A stretch of DNA of 64,000 nt. It comes from Halorubrum ruber. Its GTDB lineage: Archaea > Halobacteriota > Halobacteria > Halobacteriales > Haloferacaceae. The DNA is taken from contig NZ_CP073695.1 in assembly GCF_018228765.1 (NCBI RefSeq), positions 1 to 64,000 of the forward strand, in the 5' to 3' direction. Of the stretch, positions 17,711-27,174 are shown piece by piece. The translations under genes and the position numbers were made by a program. Each line of letters starts with the position of its first letter. The stretch's first letter is position 1. The notes below the pieces were generated by a model that had not been told where the DNA came from, made no database searches, and saw nothing but the letters and a program-made list of their open reading frames with translations.

Positions 17711-18424
17711 TCACTCGGCCGAACTGCTACCCTCGGCCGCCGACCCGTCCCCGTCGCCGGGAGTCCCGTCGGTCCGGACGTGTCCGAACCCGTCGGCGGT
17801 GTCCGCACCGTCGCCTCCGGCGGGGTCCTCCTCGTGGACGGGGACCTGATGGGCCGACTCGGCGAACCCGGCCGAGAGGACGCGGGTCATCCCCTCCTCG
17901 ACGGTCTCGCCGGTCTCCTCGATCTTCTCGGGCTCGACCTCGATGACGAAGCCGGTGGTGATGTTCGGCGCGGTCGGCATGAACAGGACGATCTTCCCGT
18001 CGCGGGTCTTCTTCCCGGTGCGGAACGCGGTCATCCGGATCCCGGGCCACGTCTCGATGTACACCGGGCTCTGCAGCTCGTCCGTGCCGGAGATCGCCGT
18101 CTCGATTGCGAGCTTCGAGGCGTTGTACACCACCCGCAGCGCCGGGATCCGGTTTATCGCGTCGTCCACGGCCGACTCCGCCAAGCGGCCGACCGTGGTC
18201 CGCATGAAGTACCCGACCGCGAGGACGACGGTCGCGAACACCGCGAACGCGATCACCACCCGGGAGACGGGCTCTAACGGCGCCGGGATGACCTCGGGCT
18301 GGAGCCCCTCGATCAGCGGGATCGACGCGATGTACTGGTAGATCCAGCGGAGGACGAGCAGTAAAACGAGGAGCGGCGCCAGCACGATGAGGCCGCTGGC
18401 GAAGTCGCGTTTCCACGTGGACAT
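17711..18424 (-). CDS. DUF502 family membrane protein
   Basis: This 237-residue protein has two membrane helices at about residues 11-31 and 54-75. The DUF502 core follows: IPALRVVYNASKLAIETAI, then PVYIETWPGIRMTAFRTGKK and VLFMPTAPNITTGFVIEVEP. It has a hydrophilic C-terminal tail ending in Ser/Glu. The family is widespread in bacteria and archaea with no established function. It converges with ilvE. The start MSTWKRDFASG at 18424 is the usual one. Confidence 0.85.
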   Translation of the reverse strand: MSTWKRDFASGLIVLAPLLVLLLVLRWIYQYIASIPLIEGLQPEVIPAPLEPVSRVVIAFAVFATVVLAVGYFMRTTVGRLAESAVDDAINRIPALRVVYNASKLAIETAISGTDELQSPVYIETWPGIRMTAFRTGKKTRDGKIVLFMPTAPNITTGFVIEVEPEKIEETGETVEEGMTRVLSAGFAESAHQVPVHEEDPAGGDGADTADGFGHVRTDGTPGDGDGSAAEGSSSAE

Positions 18425-18524
18425 CTATCGCGTTGGTATGTGTCGGCAATCCTTAAAGGGGCTTCTACGCGGCGACAGCCTCCGGTCGGCGGCGCGCGGT
18501 CACCGGAGTCGAGAGCTACCCTGC

Positions 18525-19364
18525 CTACTGCCCCAACACCGCCCGCGCCGCAAACGTCAGGTTCTCCTTGCGCTCGCGGACGCGACGGTAGAAGTACGAG
18601 AGCCACTTGTCGCCGTACGGCGCGTACTGGTGCACGTCGACCCCCTGCGCGGCGAGGTCGCGCTGCGCGTCCTCGCGGACCCCCATCAGCATCTGGACCT
18701 CGTAGTCGGCGCCGTGCTCGCGCGCGAGCCGGTCCGAAAGCGAGATCATCTCGGGGTCGTGGCTGCCGACCGCGATCCCTCGGTCGCGCCGCTCGAAGAG
18801 GAATCGGAGGTCGTCGCGGTACGCCTCGTCGACGCGCGCCTTGTCGGTGTACGCGATCGACGACGGCTCGTCGTACGCTCCCTTCACGAGCCGGATCTTG
18901 CCGGGAACGTCGACGAGGCGTTCGAGGTCGTCGGCGGTGCGTTTCAGGTTTGACTGGACGCACTGGCCGACGCTCCACGGGTAGTCGGCGGCGATCGACT
19001 CGAAGGCGTCGAGAGTGGCGTCGGTCGTGTCTGCGTCTTCCATGTCGCACCAGACGAACGCACCGAGTTCGTGGGCGCGCGCGACTATCTCGCGATAGTG
19101 CTCCTCGAACAGGTCGGGCGAGACGTCCATCCCGATTTGCGAGGGCTTCACCGAAACGCAGGCGTCGAGGCCGCTGTCGGCGATGTCGTCGAGCAGGGAG
19201 AGGTACGCGTCCGTGTCCGCGCGGGCGTCCGCGGCGTCGTCGTAGTGTTCGCCCAGCAGGTTCAGGATGACCGCGACGCCGTCCTCGTTCGCGGCGCGGG
19301 CGTGGTCGAGGGCGGCCGGAACGCTCTCGCCGGCGACGAATCGCCGGGCGATCGGGGGGATCAT
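18525..19364 (-). CDS. Proline dehydrogenase (monofunctional)
   Basis: The 279-residue TIM-barrel flavoenzyme oxidises proline to pyrroline-5-carboxylate. Family motifs are [56 protein letters not shown], and the C-terminal [16 protein letters not shown] that binds substrate carboxylate. The short length matches archaeal and Gram-positive enzymes. I chose ATG 19364 ([12 protein letters not shown]) because upstream residues are not conserved-looking. No P5C dehydrogenase gene is nearby. Confidence 0.9.
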   Translation of the reverse strand: MIPPIARRFVAGESVPAALDHARAANEDGVAVILNLLGEHYDDAADARADTDAYLSLLDDIADSGLDACVSVKPSQIGMDVSPDLFEEHYREIVARAHELGAFVWCDMEDADTTDATLDAFESIAADYPWSVGQCVQSNLKRTADDLERLVDVPGKIRLVKGAYDEPSSIAYTDKARVDEAYRDDLRFLFERRDRGIAVGSHDPEMISLSDRLAREHGADYEVQMLMGVREDAQRDLAAQGVDVHQYAPYGDKWLSYFYRRVRERKENLTFAARAVLGQ

Positions 19365-19469
19365 ATGATGACTTCCGGACGGAGCGAACTTTACCTTTGC
19401 CGACCCGGCGGCCGTGACCGGGAGCCCCGAACCGAGGTTTATAACACGCCGCGCGTCGCCCGTGAGGAC

Positions 19470-20012
19470 ATGATCGGTACGCTCGTTGCGACCGCGTTCT
19501 GGGCCATGCTTCCGGCGTACGTCCCGAACAACGCCGCGGTGTTGGCCGGCGGGGGCCGCCCCATCGACGGCGGCCGGGAGTGGCGCGGCGCGCGGCTGCT
19601 CGGCGACGGGAAGACGTGGCGCGGCACCGCGGTCGGGACCCTGGTCGGCGTCCTGCTCGCGCTCGGGCTCAACCGCCTCAACGACCCCGCGAGCGCCGCG
19701 TTCGGCGCCGAGCTGCCGACGTTCGCGCTCCCGGCCGCGTTCGCGCTCGCCTTCGGCGCGATGTGCGGCGACATCGGCGCCTCCTTCCTCAAGCGCCGGT
19801 CCGGGCGCGAGCGCGGCGCCGCGTTCCCCGGGCTCGACCAGCTCGACTTCGTCGTCGGCGCGCTGGGCCTCGTCTTCCTCGTCGACGCCGACTGGGCGCT
19901 CGCGGTGTTCACGCCGAGCGTCCTCGCGGTCGTCCTCGTGATGACGCCCGTCCTCCACGTCGTCACGAACGTCGGCGCGTACGCGCTCGGCGTCAAAAAC
20001 GAGCCCTGGTAA
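19470..20012 (+). CDS. carS: CDP-archaeol synthase CarS
   Basis: The 180-residue membrane protein activates unsaturated archaetidic acid with CTP in membrane lipid synthesis. It has 4-5 hydrophobic helices and the family signature [30 protein letters not shown] and [21 protein letters not shown], with Asp-rich catalytic loops. A TATA-like gtttataaca at 19437-19446 lies about 27 bases before ATG 19470. GGGP synthase, an earlier step of the same pathway, is encoded at 27185. Confidence 0.93.
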   Translation: MIGTLVATAFWAMLPAYVPNNAAVLAGGGRPIDGGREWRGARLLGDGKTWRGTAVGTLVGVLLALGLNRLNDPASAAFGAELPTFALPAAFALAFGAMCGDIGASFLKRRSGRERGAAFPGLDQLDFVVGALGLVFLVDADWALAVFTPSVLAVVLVMTPVLHVVTNVGAYALGVKNEPW

Positions 20013-20130
20013 GCGGCGGCGGGAGTTCGCTCTCCGGCGCCGGCCGCGCTGTGAAGTTGTGTATCGAACTGATTTCTCGCAGAAACTGATCACTCGTCCG
20101 CGTAATTCGCAGCGACGAGAACGGCAGAAA

Positions 20131-20140
20131 GATATATATG
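20131..20140 (+). promoter_or_regulatory. TATA box of the small zinc-finger gene
   Basis: gatatatatg is centred about 22 bases before the ATG at 20156, giving a leaderless transcript. Confidence 0.6.
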
Positions 20141-20145
20141 CTGGT

Positions 20146-20162
20146 GTGACATACCATGTCAC
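20146..20162. promoter_or_regulatory. Inverted repeat spanning the start codon
   Basis: GTGACAT, three bases, then ATGTCAC is a perfect 7-bp inverted repeat whose right half contains the start codon at 20156. It overlaps the expected transcription start, so it is a candidate operator. No binding protein is known. Confidence 0.4.
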
Positions 20163-20347
20163 GCATGTCCAGTAGTGCACCCAGCTCGGACGACGACGTG
20201 TTCGACGAGTTCCTCTCCGATCACGGCCACGAGACAGAGATCGTACGCTGGGAGCGATCCTATAACAAGCTCCAGTGTCCCGAGTGCGGTGCGCTCCACG
20301 AGGAAGGGTCCGCGCGGTGTTCCGTCTGCGACTGGCGGCCGAACTGA
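20156..20347 (+). CDS. HVO_0416-type small zinc-finger protein
   Basis: The 63-residue protein has the haloarchaeal pattern DDDVFDEFLSDHGHETE, then KLQCPECGALHEEGSARCSVCDWRPN, with four cysteines in two CxxC pairs for one zinc. It has its own TATA box at 20131 and is probably leaderless. The family is conserved, has no enzymatic domain, and its function is unknown. The upstream in-frame Met at residue 4 is an alternative start. Confidence 0.8.
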   Translation: MSRMSSSAPSSDDDVFDEFLSDHGHETEIVRWERSYNKLQCPECGALHEEGSARCSVCDWRPN

Positions 20348-20433
20348 CGCCCGGGTCGACGCCCGGTTCCGCGAATTTTCTTTCCGTCATACTCCCCGGT
20401 AGTATTATGTGGAATTACTCGATAGTGTGAACC

Positions 20434-20592
20434 ATGCCGACCTGTCAGAACTGCGGTTCGTTCGTCACGACAGATTACGTTCGGGTGTTCACGCCGAACG
20501 AGGTCGATCGGCCCCGCGTCTGTCCGGCCTGCGAGGACATGGTCCGCGACGGCGCCGACGTCCGCGAAGCGCGCGCGACGCGGAGCAGCTGA
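20434..20592 (+). CDS. 52-residue zinc-finger microprotein
   Basis: The frame MPTCQNCGSFVTTDYVRVFT... followed by CPACEDMVRDGADVREARAT has CxxC pairs at residues 4-7 and 31-34, the pattern of a small haloarchaeal zinc-finger family. A TATA-like agtattatgtg at 20401-20411 sits about 25-30 bases before ATG 20434. It follows another zinc microprotein on the same strand. The role is unknown. Confidence 0.75.
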   Translation: MPTCQNCGSFVTTDYVRVFTPNEVDRPRVCPACEDMVRDGADVREARATRSS

Positions 20593-20731
20593 CGAGCCGA
20601 CCGAGCGATGAAACGCCGCGCCGACGGGGCCGAACCGGGACTCGGGGTGGTCCAAGCGCCGCGGACCGGTGCCCGGAGTCGACGATCACCGAGCCACGGC
20701 GTTTAAGGAGAATGGGAATCTGGGGGTAATA

Positions 20732-22576
20732 ATGACTGATACCACGGTGACGCGGCTGTTCGGCGGGCCCGGGAGCGGGAAGACGACCGCGCTCCTGGAC
20801 CGCGTCGAGGAGATCCTCGAAAACGAGGACGCCGAGGTTCGCGACGTACTCGTCGTTTCGTACACGCGCGCGGCCGCGGCGGAGATCCGGGAGCGGCTCG
20901 CCGAGCGGCTCGACATCTCGCCGCGCAGCCTTCAGGGGAACGTGAGCACGATGCACGCGAAGGCGTACGAGCTGCTCGACCTCTCTCGGGGCGACGTGGT
21001 CGGCGACGACGACAAGGAGGCGTTCTGCGAGGAGTACGGCATCGAGTTCGAGGACCAGCACGGCGGCGCGGGGCGCCGGACCGCCCGGTCGACGACCATC
21101 GGCAACAAGATCATCGCCACCTCGCAGTGGCTCCAGCGCACCGAGCGCGACGTGGCCGACTGGTACGACGTTCCCTTCCAGTGGAACGTCGAGGAGGTCC
21201 GGCTCCCGCCCGAGGAGGACCCGAACGCCCAGCAGGGGAACAAGTACACGCCGACGTGGCCCTCCGACGACGACCGGATCGACATCCCCGAGACGATCCG
21301 GGCGTGGCGGGCGTACAAGGGCGACAACGACCTCGTCGGCTTCGCGGACATGCTCGAACGGGTCGCGCAGCGCTCGCTCGTCCCGAGCGTCGACTACCTG
21401 ATCATCGACGAGTTCCAGGACATCACGACGCTCCAGTACAACGTCTTCGAGGAGTGGCGCCCGCACATGGATCGGGTGCTGATCGCCGGCGACGACGACC
21501 AGGTCGTCTACGCGTGGCAGGGCGCCGACCCCGACCTCCTCCTCGACACCGACGTCGACGAGGACGTGGTCCTCCCGAACTCCTACCGGCTCCCCTCCGA
21601 GATCCTCAACGTCGTCAACGCCGAGATCCGCCACATCGACAAGCGGCAGGAGAAGGACCTCCACCCGCGCAAGGAGGGCGGCACCGTCGAGGCGATCGAG
21701 TCGCCGTCGATGATCGAGCTGGTCCGGAACGTCCGGTACACCGTCGAGGACGACGAGGGCGACATCATGTGCCTGTTCCGGGCGCGCTACCAGATGTTCG
21801 ACTTCATCGACGAGTTCATCGACCACGGCATCCCGTTCACGATGCTCACCGACGGGCGGATGTGGACCGATCGCGTTCAGGACTACGTGAGCGCGATCGA
21901 GAAGGCCGAGGCGGACGAGCCCGTCACCGGCCTGGAGGCGCGGCGCCTCGCCGACATGCTCCAAGAGTCGGCGTTCGGCACCCACGACCGCGAGGAGTTC
22001 TACGACTTCCTCGACGACCGCGAGGAGGCGGCCGACGCCGACGACGTCGCCGACATCGACATCGCGGCCGACACGCTGAACGAGTACATCCCGTTCATGC
22101 CGGACACCGCGAGCGCGGACGACATGGTCCGGAAGGTGACGAGCTTCCAGCGCAAGTCGATGGGCGCGTACTTCGAGGGCGAGCATCAGGGCGCCGACCC
22201 CACCCGCGTCCGCGTCGGCACCATCCACTCCGCGAAGGGCCGCGAGGCCGACCACGTGTTCGTCGCCACCGACCTCACGGAGAAGGTGGTCGAGCAGATG
22301 GCGGCCTCCATCGACGACCCGACCGACGTCGACGGCGTCGAGGAGTTCACGAAGGCGACGAGCCCGGTCCCGGTGCTCACCGACAACGAGCGCCGCGTCT
22401 TCTACGTCGGGATGTCCCGCGCCCGCGAGCGGCTCGTGATCATGGAGAGCCTCATCAGCGGCGCGCCGACGCTCCCGATCAGCGTCCTCCTGTTCAACGA
22501 GCTCCGCGACGAGCCGGCCCAGGAGCTCGTCGAGGAGGTCCAAGCGGAGCTGGCGGTGCCCGAACCGGAGCCGTGA
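20732..22576 (+). CDS. UvrD/Rep-family superfamily 1 DNA helicase
   Basis: The 614-residue ATP-dependent helicase shows the SF1A motifs in order: Walker A GGPGSGKTTALL (11-22), VVSYTRAAAAEI, Walker B YLIIDEFQDITTLQ (~222-235), GDDDQVVYAWQGAD, LPNSYRLPSEI, VGTIHSAKGREADHV and RRVFYVGMSRARERLVI. It unwinds DNA 3'-5', probably in repair or restart (inference). ATG 20732 follows ggaatctgggggtaat. Its TGA overlaps the GTG of the downstream M24 peptidase. Confidence 0.92.
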   Translation: MTDTTVTRLFGGPGSGKTTALLDRVEEILENEDAEVRDVLVVSYTRAAAAEIRERLAERLDISPRSLQGNVSTMHAKAYELLDLSRGDVVGDDDKEAFCEEYGIEFEDQHGGAGRRTARSTTIGNKIIATSQWLQRTERDVADWYDVPFQWNVEEVRLPPEEDPNAQQGNKYTPTWPSDDDRIDIPETIRAWRAYKGDNDLVGFADMLERVAQRSLVPSVDYLIIDEFQDITTLQYNVFEEWRPHMDRVLIAGDDDQVVYAWQGADPDLLLDTDVDEDVVLPNSYRLPSEILNVVNAEIRHIDKRQEKDLHPRKEGGTVEAIESPSMIELVRNVRYTVEDDEGDIMCLFRARYQMFDFIDEFIDHGIPFTMLTDGRMWTDRVQDYVSAIEKAEADEPVTGLEARRLADMLQESAFGTHDREEFYDFLDDREEAADADDVADIDIAADTLNEYIPFMPDTASADDMVRKVTSFQRKSMGAYFEGEHQGADPTRVRVGTIHSAKGREADHVFVATDLTEKVVEQMAASIDDPTDVDGVEEFTKATSPVPVLTDNERRVFYVGMSRARERLVIMESLISGAPTLPISVLLFNELRDEPAQELVEEVQAELAVPEPEP

Positions 22577-23880
22577 GCGGGGACGGCGCGGGACCGGAAG
22601 CCGCCGAGGAGAACCTCCGCCCCCTCCGGACCGATCTCCGCCCAGTCGTCGAGGCGGTCCGCGAGGCGGACGCGGCCGCGTTCGTCGCCGTCGGCGACCG
22701 CTTCGACGACGATCTCCGGTTCCTGACGCGCTTCTCCGGCCCGGACCGCCCGTACGCGCTGGTCGTCGTGCCGGGCGACCCCGTCGGGCGCGCCGTCCTC
22801 TGTGCCCCGGCGCTCTTCCGCGAGCAGGCGGAACGGGAGTTCGTCGCGGCCGCCCGCGACGCCGACGGGGAGTTCCACGACGGGATCGGTCGCGAGATCC
22901 GGACCGATCGCGTCGGCGACCACGCCGGCGAGCGCGCGGCGGGGGTCGTGGACGACCTCGCCGACGGTGCGAACGCCGCGGCCGAGGGCGACGGTCCGAC
23001 CGTCCTCGCTCCCGCTTCGATCCCTCACGACGCCGCGGTGTATCTGGAACGCGCGGACAACGATCTGACTTCGACGGACGTGGTCGCCGACGCTCGGGCG
23101 CGCAAGACGCCGGCGGAGGTCGACCGGGTCCGGCGCGTCCAGCGCGCGGCGGTCGCCGGAATGGCTCGCGCCGAGGCGGTACTCGCCGAGAGCGGTGTGA
23201 CCGACACAACCGCCGAGAAATCGAAGAGAGACCGCCGACCCCCGCTCCGCTGGGAGGGCGAGCCGTTGACGACGGAGCGGCTCCGCCGCGAAGTGAATCG
23301 GGTCCTCACCGCTCTCGGGGTCCGCAACGCGGGCAACACGGTGATCGGCGCCGGCCCGTCGGCCGCCGACCTCCACTACGTCGGCGACGACCCGATACGG
23401 CCGGGGGAGACGGTGCTGCTCGACGTCTCTCCGCGTGGCCCGGACGGGTACTACGGCGACACGACGCGGACGTTCGTCGTCGACGGCGACGGCGGCTGGG
23501 AGCGCCGCGCGTACGTCGCGGTCGAGGCCGCCCGCGAGGCCGCGCTCGCGGAGATCGAGCCCGGCGTCCCGGCCAAGACGGTCCACGGCGAGGCCGCCGC
23601 GGAGCTGGCCGCGTACGGCTTCGACCCGAACGCGGACGAGGGCGAGGCCGGCTTCACCCACGGCACCGGCCACGGCGTCGGCGTGAGCCTCCACGAGGGG
23701 CCGTCGCTGTCGGGCGCTGGCGAGCTCCGCCCGGGCCACGTCGTGACGGTCGAGCCGGGGGTCTACGACCCCGAAATCGGCGGTGTCAGACTGGAGGATC
23801 TGATTCTCGTCACCGACGACGGGTACGAGATACTGGCCGAGTACCCGTTCGGCATCGTTCCCGGAGCGGACCCGGCCTGA
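22573..23880 (+). CDS. M24-family metallopeptidase (Xaa-Pro peptidase-like), second copy
   Basis: This is a two-domain creatinase-fold protein of 435 residues. The C-terminal domain keeps the metal ligands: two Asp in LLDVSPRGPDGYYGDTTRT, His in THGTGHGVGVSLHEG, Glu in TVEPGVYDPE and Glu in VRLEDLIL. The start is GTG 22573, overlapping the helicase stop as GTGA, so translation is coupled. It differs from the M24 gene at 5392 by a longer N-terminal domain and an insertion (about residues 215-240) between domains. The substrate is unknown, and the pairing with a helicase may not be functional. Confidence 0.83.
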   Translation: MSGDGAGPEAAEENLRPLRTDLRPVVEAVREADAAAFVAVGDRFDDDLRFLTRFSGPDRPYALVVVPGDPVGRAVLCAPALFREQAEREFVAAARDADGEFHDGIGREIRTDRVGDHAGERAAGVVDDLADGANAAAEGDGPTVLAPASIPHDAAVYLERADNDLTSTDVVADARARKTPAEVDRVRRVQRAAVAGMARAEAVLAESGVTDTTAEKSKRDRRPPLRWEGEPLTTERLRREVNRVLTALGVRNAGNTVIGAGPSAADLHYVGDDPIRPGETVLLDVSPRGPDGYYGDTTRTFVVDGDGGWERRAYVAVEAAREAALAEIEPGVPAKTVHGEAAAELAAYGFDPNADEGEAGFTHGTGHGVGVSLHEGPSLSGAGELRPGHVVTVEPGVYDPEIGGVRLEDLILVTDDGYEILAEYPFGIVPGADPA

Positions 23881-23920
23881 GTCAGGGCGGCGCGTTACTT
23901 CGGCGCGTCACTTCGGCGCG

Positions 23921-24241
23921 TTACTTCGGGGCGTCGCCGCCGTCGACCGCGGCGGCGTCCGCCGACTCGGACTCGTCGTCACCGCTTTTAGGACCGGAGT
24001 CAGTGCCGTCCGAATCAGCGCGGAGCTGCCGCGGCAGCAGCCCGGAGAGGAGCCTGCGGGCGATCCGGGCCGGGTCGAGAAAGTACTGCGGGAGGACGAC
24101 CATCGCGACGGCGACGACGAGGAGGCCGGCGCCGAGCGCGACCTCGCCGGCGACCAGCCGGATGACGGCGTAGTTCGCGAGCGGCAGCGCGAAGACGAGC
24201 GACGCCGCCAGCCCGATCATGTCCAGCAGTCCGAGTCGCAT
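23921..24241 (-). CDS. Small haloarchaeal membrane protein, function unknown
   Basis: The 106-residue protein has two membrane helices, at about residues 8-28 and 33-52, then a polar segment LDPARIARRLLSGLLPRQLR and an acidic Ser/Asp tail. It is conserved-looking but I do not recognise a function. The start is ATG 24241 (MRLGLLDMIGLAASL). It is divergent from riboflavin synthase, leaving 117 bases for both promoters. Three copies of a cttcggcgcgt-like 15-bp repeat lie at its 3' side (23895-23935). Confidence 0.65.
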   Translation of the reverse strand: MRLGLLDMIGLAASLVFALPLANYAVIRLVAGEVALGAGLLVVAVAMVVLPQYFLDPARIARRLLSGLLPRQLRADSDGTDSGPKSGDDESESADAAAVDGGDAPK

Positions 24242-24358
24242 CGGGCGTCCGTTGATCCCCGGGGGCAAAAGGGACGCGGCGTCGACTGCGGAGGGTCGAC
24301 CGGGAGAGGATCCGCCCGGACCCAGAACCGATAACCGTCGCCCGCCCCCAGTTCCGGT

Positions 24359-24969
24359 ATGTTCACCGGCATCGTCGAGGACACCGGGACGGTCCGCGAA
24401 CGGACCGAGACCGACGACGGACTCCGGCTTCGGATCGGCGTCGACGGGTTCGACGACCTCCACCACGGCCAGTCGATCAGCGTGAGCGGCGTCTGCCTGA
24501 CCGTCGAGGAGTACGGCGTCGACGCGGGCGCAGGGGAAGACGACTGGTTCGAGGTGTTCCTCGCGAGCGAGACGGTCGCGAAGACGTACCTCGGCGACGT
24601 GCGCGAGGGCGACGCGGTCAACGTCGAGCGCGCGATGCCCGCCGACGGGCGATTCGACGGCCACGTCGTTCAGGGCCACGTCGACACCGTCGCCGAGGTG
24701 ACGGGGATCGAGCGCGTCGGCGAGGACTGGCGGTTCACCTTCGCGATCCCCGAGGGCCACGGCGACTACCTCGTCGACAAGGGTCGGTGACGCTCGACGG
24801 GATCTCGCTGACGGTCGCCGAGAAGCGTGACGGGGAGTTCGACGTCGCGATCATCCCGACCACCTACGACCTGACGACGCTCTCGGAGAAGTCGGTCGGC
24901 GACCCCGTCCACCTGGAGGTGGACGTGATCGCGAAGTACGTCGAGAACATGCTGGACGGATACGTGTAA
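24359..24969 (+). pseudogene. ribE: Riboflavin synthase alpha chain, one-base frameshift
   Basis: The enzyme dismutates two lumazines to riboflavin. The first lumazine-binding half is normal: MFTGIVEDTGTV, GQSISVSGVCLTV, then VVQGHVDTVAEV. After YLVDKG the frame hits TGA at 24788. The frame one base earlier continues as SVTLDGISLTVAEKRDG to the stop at 24969. Adding one G to GGG at 24781-24783 gives the family sequence DKGSVTLDGISLTV and a normal 203-residue protein. Loss of this enzyme would cause riboflavin auxotrophy, and rbkR-ribB are intact, so a sequence error is likely. Confidence 0.9.
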
Positions 24970-24980
24970 ACTACCCCGCC

Positions 24981-26264
24981 CTACTCGCTCACGGCTTCGC
25001 CGTTCGCTTCGTTGAGAGCGGGGCTTTCGCGTGGACTCCCGTTCTGGCCATCGCTGGCAGGCTCGTAATCGCCGTTCACGTTCAATGTCCCGCGATTCAA
25101 GCGCACGTTTACGGGTGCGCCTCCACCCGACGACGTTTGCGCCGAGCGGAGATACTTCAGACCGATATTCTTCGCCGCGTTGTAGTCCGCGTGCGGTGAG
25201 TATCCGCACTTCAGGCACTCGAATACCTCTTGGCCGTCCGAGATCGGGCGGTTGTCCTCATGAGTGAACCCGCACTTGGAACATCGCTGGGAGGTGTAGG
25301 CGGGACTCACCTGCTCGACCGAGATGCCGACGACTTCGGCTTTGTACTCGACGTACTCGAACAGGCGCCGGAACGCCCACGCGTGGAATTTCTTGGCGTT
25401 CGCCATCCGCTCACGAATTCCGGTCAGGTTCTCGAACGCGATCACGTCACAGTCGTGTTCGACGGCTTCTGCGACGATTTCTTTCGAGACGGTGTGTAAA
25501 AAGTGGTCGTAGCGTCCCGTCTCCGTGCGCCCGACCGATTGGATGGTTTCGTGAGCGGCCCGCGTCCCGCACTGTTGAAGCGACCCGCGTCGCTTCTCGA
25601 ACTCGCGGCGCCAGTGGTTCAACTCCGACCCGTTCCAGAACGTGCCCGTTGACGTGACGGCGACGTTTTCGATGCCGAGGTCAACGCCGAGGACTGTGTT
25701 GTGCTCGTCGTTGCCGTCGTCGGCAGTCTCGAACTCTACGTCCGCCTTTGTGCGGACATGAAGGTAGAACTCGCCGTCTCGGTAGTGAAGTTCTCCGCCT
25801 GTCACTTCGTAGTCGTCGTTGAGAAGGTACTCCGAGTAGGGCGTCTCACGGTTACCGTCTGGCACGACGTACTCGGCGGTGATACGGCCTTCGACGGTCG
25901 AGAGCGTCGCGTGGTCTTCGTTAAACGTCGCACACCTCTTGTCGTAGACGAGAGTTGAGGCAGTGAAATGCGGCTTCCCTGCGTAGTCACCTTGTTTCCA
26001 GCGGGCGACGACGCTTTGGACGGCGTCGGCGGCCTTGTTACGGGCGTTCTGGACGAGATTCGCTTGAAGTCGCGTCTCGGCTCGCACGTCGTCGTAGGTC
26101 TCGCGTTGTAGCTCGGCCTTGCTTGTTGTTTTATACTCGCCTTGCCAGGCTTGGTCGACGACGTAGTTGGCGGCCCACAGGAACTCGGAGATAGTTTCAT
26201 GGAGGAGGTCGGCGTCGCTGTCGGCCATATCGAGCTTGACTGGCACGGTGCGCCGTACCTCCAT
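24981..26264 (-). mobile_element. tnpB: Solo TnpB (IS200/IS605-family, IS1341-type element)
   Basis: The 427-residue RNA-guided nuclease of the IS605 group has an N-terminal OrfB_IS605 region and RuvC motifs [10 protein letters not shown] (Asp), IAFENLTGI (Glu) and ADYNAAKNI (Asp). A zinc finger, [13 protein letters not shown] then CLKCGYS, is intact, so it should be active. No tnpA is present, as in IS1341-type elements. The stop lies 11 bases from the riboflavin synthase stop, so the right end abuts that gene. Its guide RNA would be expected to extend from the tnpB 3' end through the element end into flanking ribE sequence. A TATA-like atataaaag lies about 28-35 bases upstream of ATG 26264. 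Confidence 0.92.
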
Positions 26265-26574
26265 CCGTACTTCAGACGTATTTCTTACTTTTATATTAGT
26301 GACGATTCAGTGAGAAGTCGGCCGACGATCGAACGTGGCTGGTGTAGTGCCTGGTGGGTTTCCTCTCCGACCTACTCGCTCGCTTCGCTCGCTCTCTCCT
26401 CACGGGCCGCAGACCCGTTCGGATGGTCAGCGGGACCTACGGTCCCATACGACTTGAGGTCGGAGGCTCCAACTTGTATTATGCTGAACGCTGTTGCGGT
26501 GAGGCGCCGTCTCGCGATTTCTGGTTGCTCGGCTTTGTGACTCCGGAGACGAGACTACGAAATCGGTTTTTAAA
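26265..26574. other. Intergenic stretch left of tnpB, no supported gene
   Basis: This holds the tnpB promoter (near 26290-26300) and probably the left end of the element, whose boundary I cannot fix. The remainder has short inverted-repeat text such as actcgctcgcttcgctcgct and no convincing reading frame. Confidence 0.5.
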
Positions 26575-26748
26575 TTCTGGTCGCTCGTTTATAAATAGGT
26601 CACCGTGGATCGACCAAGAACGTCGTCAAGGCCCCAACCGCCCATTTATAAATAGTCGAATACGGATCGACGGCGTACACCTCCAAAGCCCCAGCCGCTC
26701 GGTTATAAGTGATTGACTGCGGATCGACGGTGAACACCTCCAAATCCC
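26575..26748 (-). repeat. Tandem 57-bp tail units of repeat copy 3
   Basis: Read on the minus strand, three units carry TTATAA boxes. In plus coordinates they are TTTATAA at 26588 and 26645 and GTTATAA at 26702, spaced exactly 57 and 57 bases. They alternate with the complement of ggggctttggaggtgt. The spacing equals that in copies 1 and 2. Confidence 0.7.
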
Positions 26749-26993
26749 CAGCCGCGAGGCCGGCGTACGCTCGCTGCGCGCTTCACTCGGTCGCTCACTC
26801 CGTTCGCTCCCTCGTTCCAGTGCTTGCGTCGCCTACGCCGGCCTCGCGGCTGCCCCTTTGAGTCCCACCCCGCACGGCACCGCACAGCACCTCACACCTC
26901 CCCAGCCTCGTCGGTGGTCCTCCGCTTCGCTCCGGACCACCGACTCCCTCGCGCGGTGCTGTTCGCGCCCTCCGGGCGCTCACAGGCACGCGC
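26749..26993 (-). repeat. Three-hairpin repeat element, copy 3 (reverse orientation)
   Basis: Hairpin 3 is a perfect 19-bp stem: CAGCCGCGAGGCCGGCGTA at 26749-26767 on the plus strand and its complement at 26834-26852. Hairpin 2 has arms GTCGGTGGTCC and GGACCACCGAC at 26907-26945. Hairpin 1 has inner gcgccc/gggcgc. The conserved joiners are present in reverse complement. It lies between tnpB and GGGP synthase. Confidence 0.85.
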
Positions 26994-27174
26994 CGACCGT
27001 ATCACTGGCCCACTTAGCCCAGTAGATCGACTGTCTTCCTCGGATGAAGCATCCGCGAGCGAAGCGAGCGGTTCACCGACGGCGAGGCGAACGCCGAGCC
27101 GTCGGCTTTTTCCCTCCAGGTTTTTCGAGGAGCGGTTCCCGAAGCGAACGAAGTGAGCGAGGGAACCCGACGAG

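Noticed and set aside
24981-26264. A complete IS605 element with tnpA
   Set aside because: No Y1 transposase frame is found on either side of tnpB within the gap.
26354-26716. 120-residue frame left of tnpB (MGFLSDLLARFARSLL...)
   Set aside because: It runs into the repeat tail, has no homology that I recognise and reads through cgctcgcttcgctcg palindromes. Probably chance.
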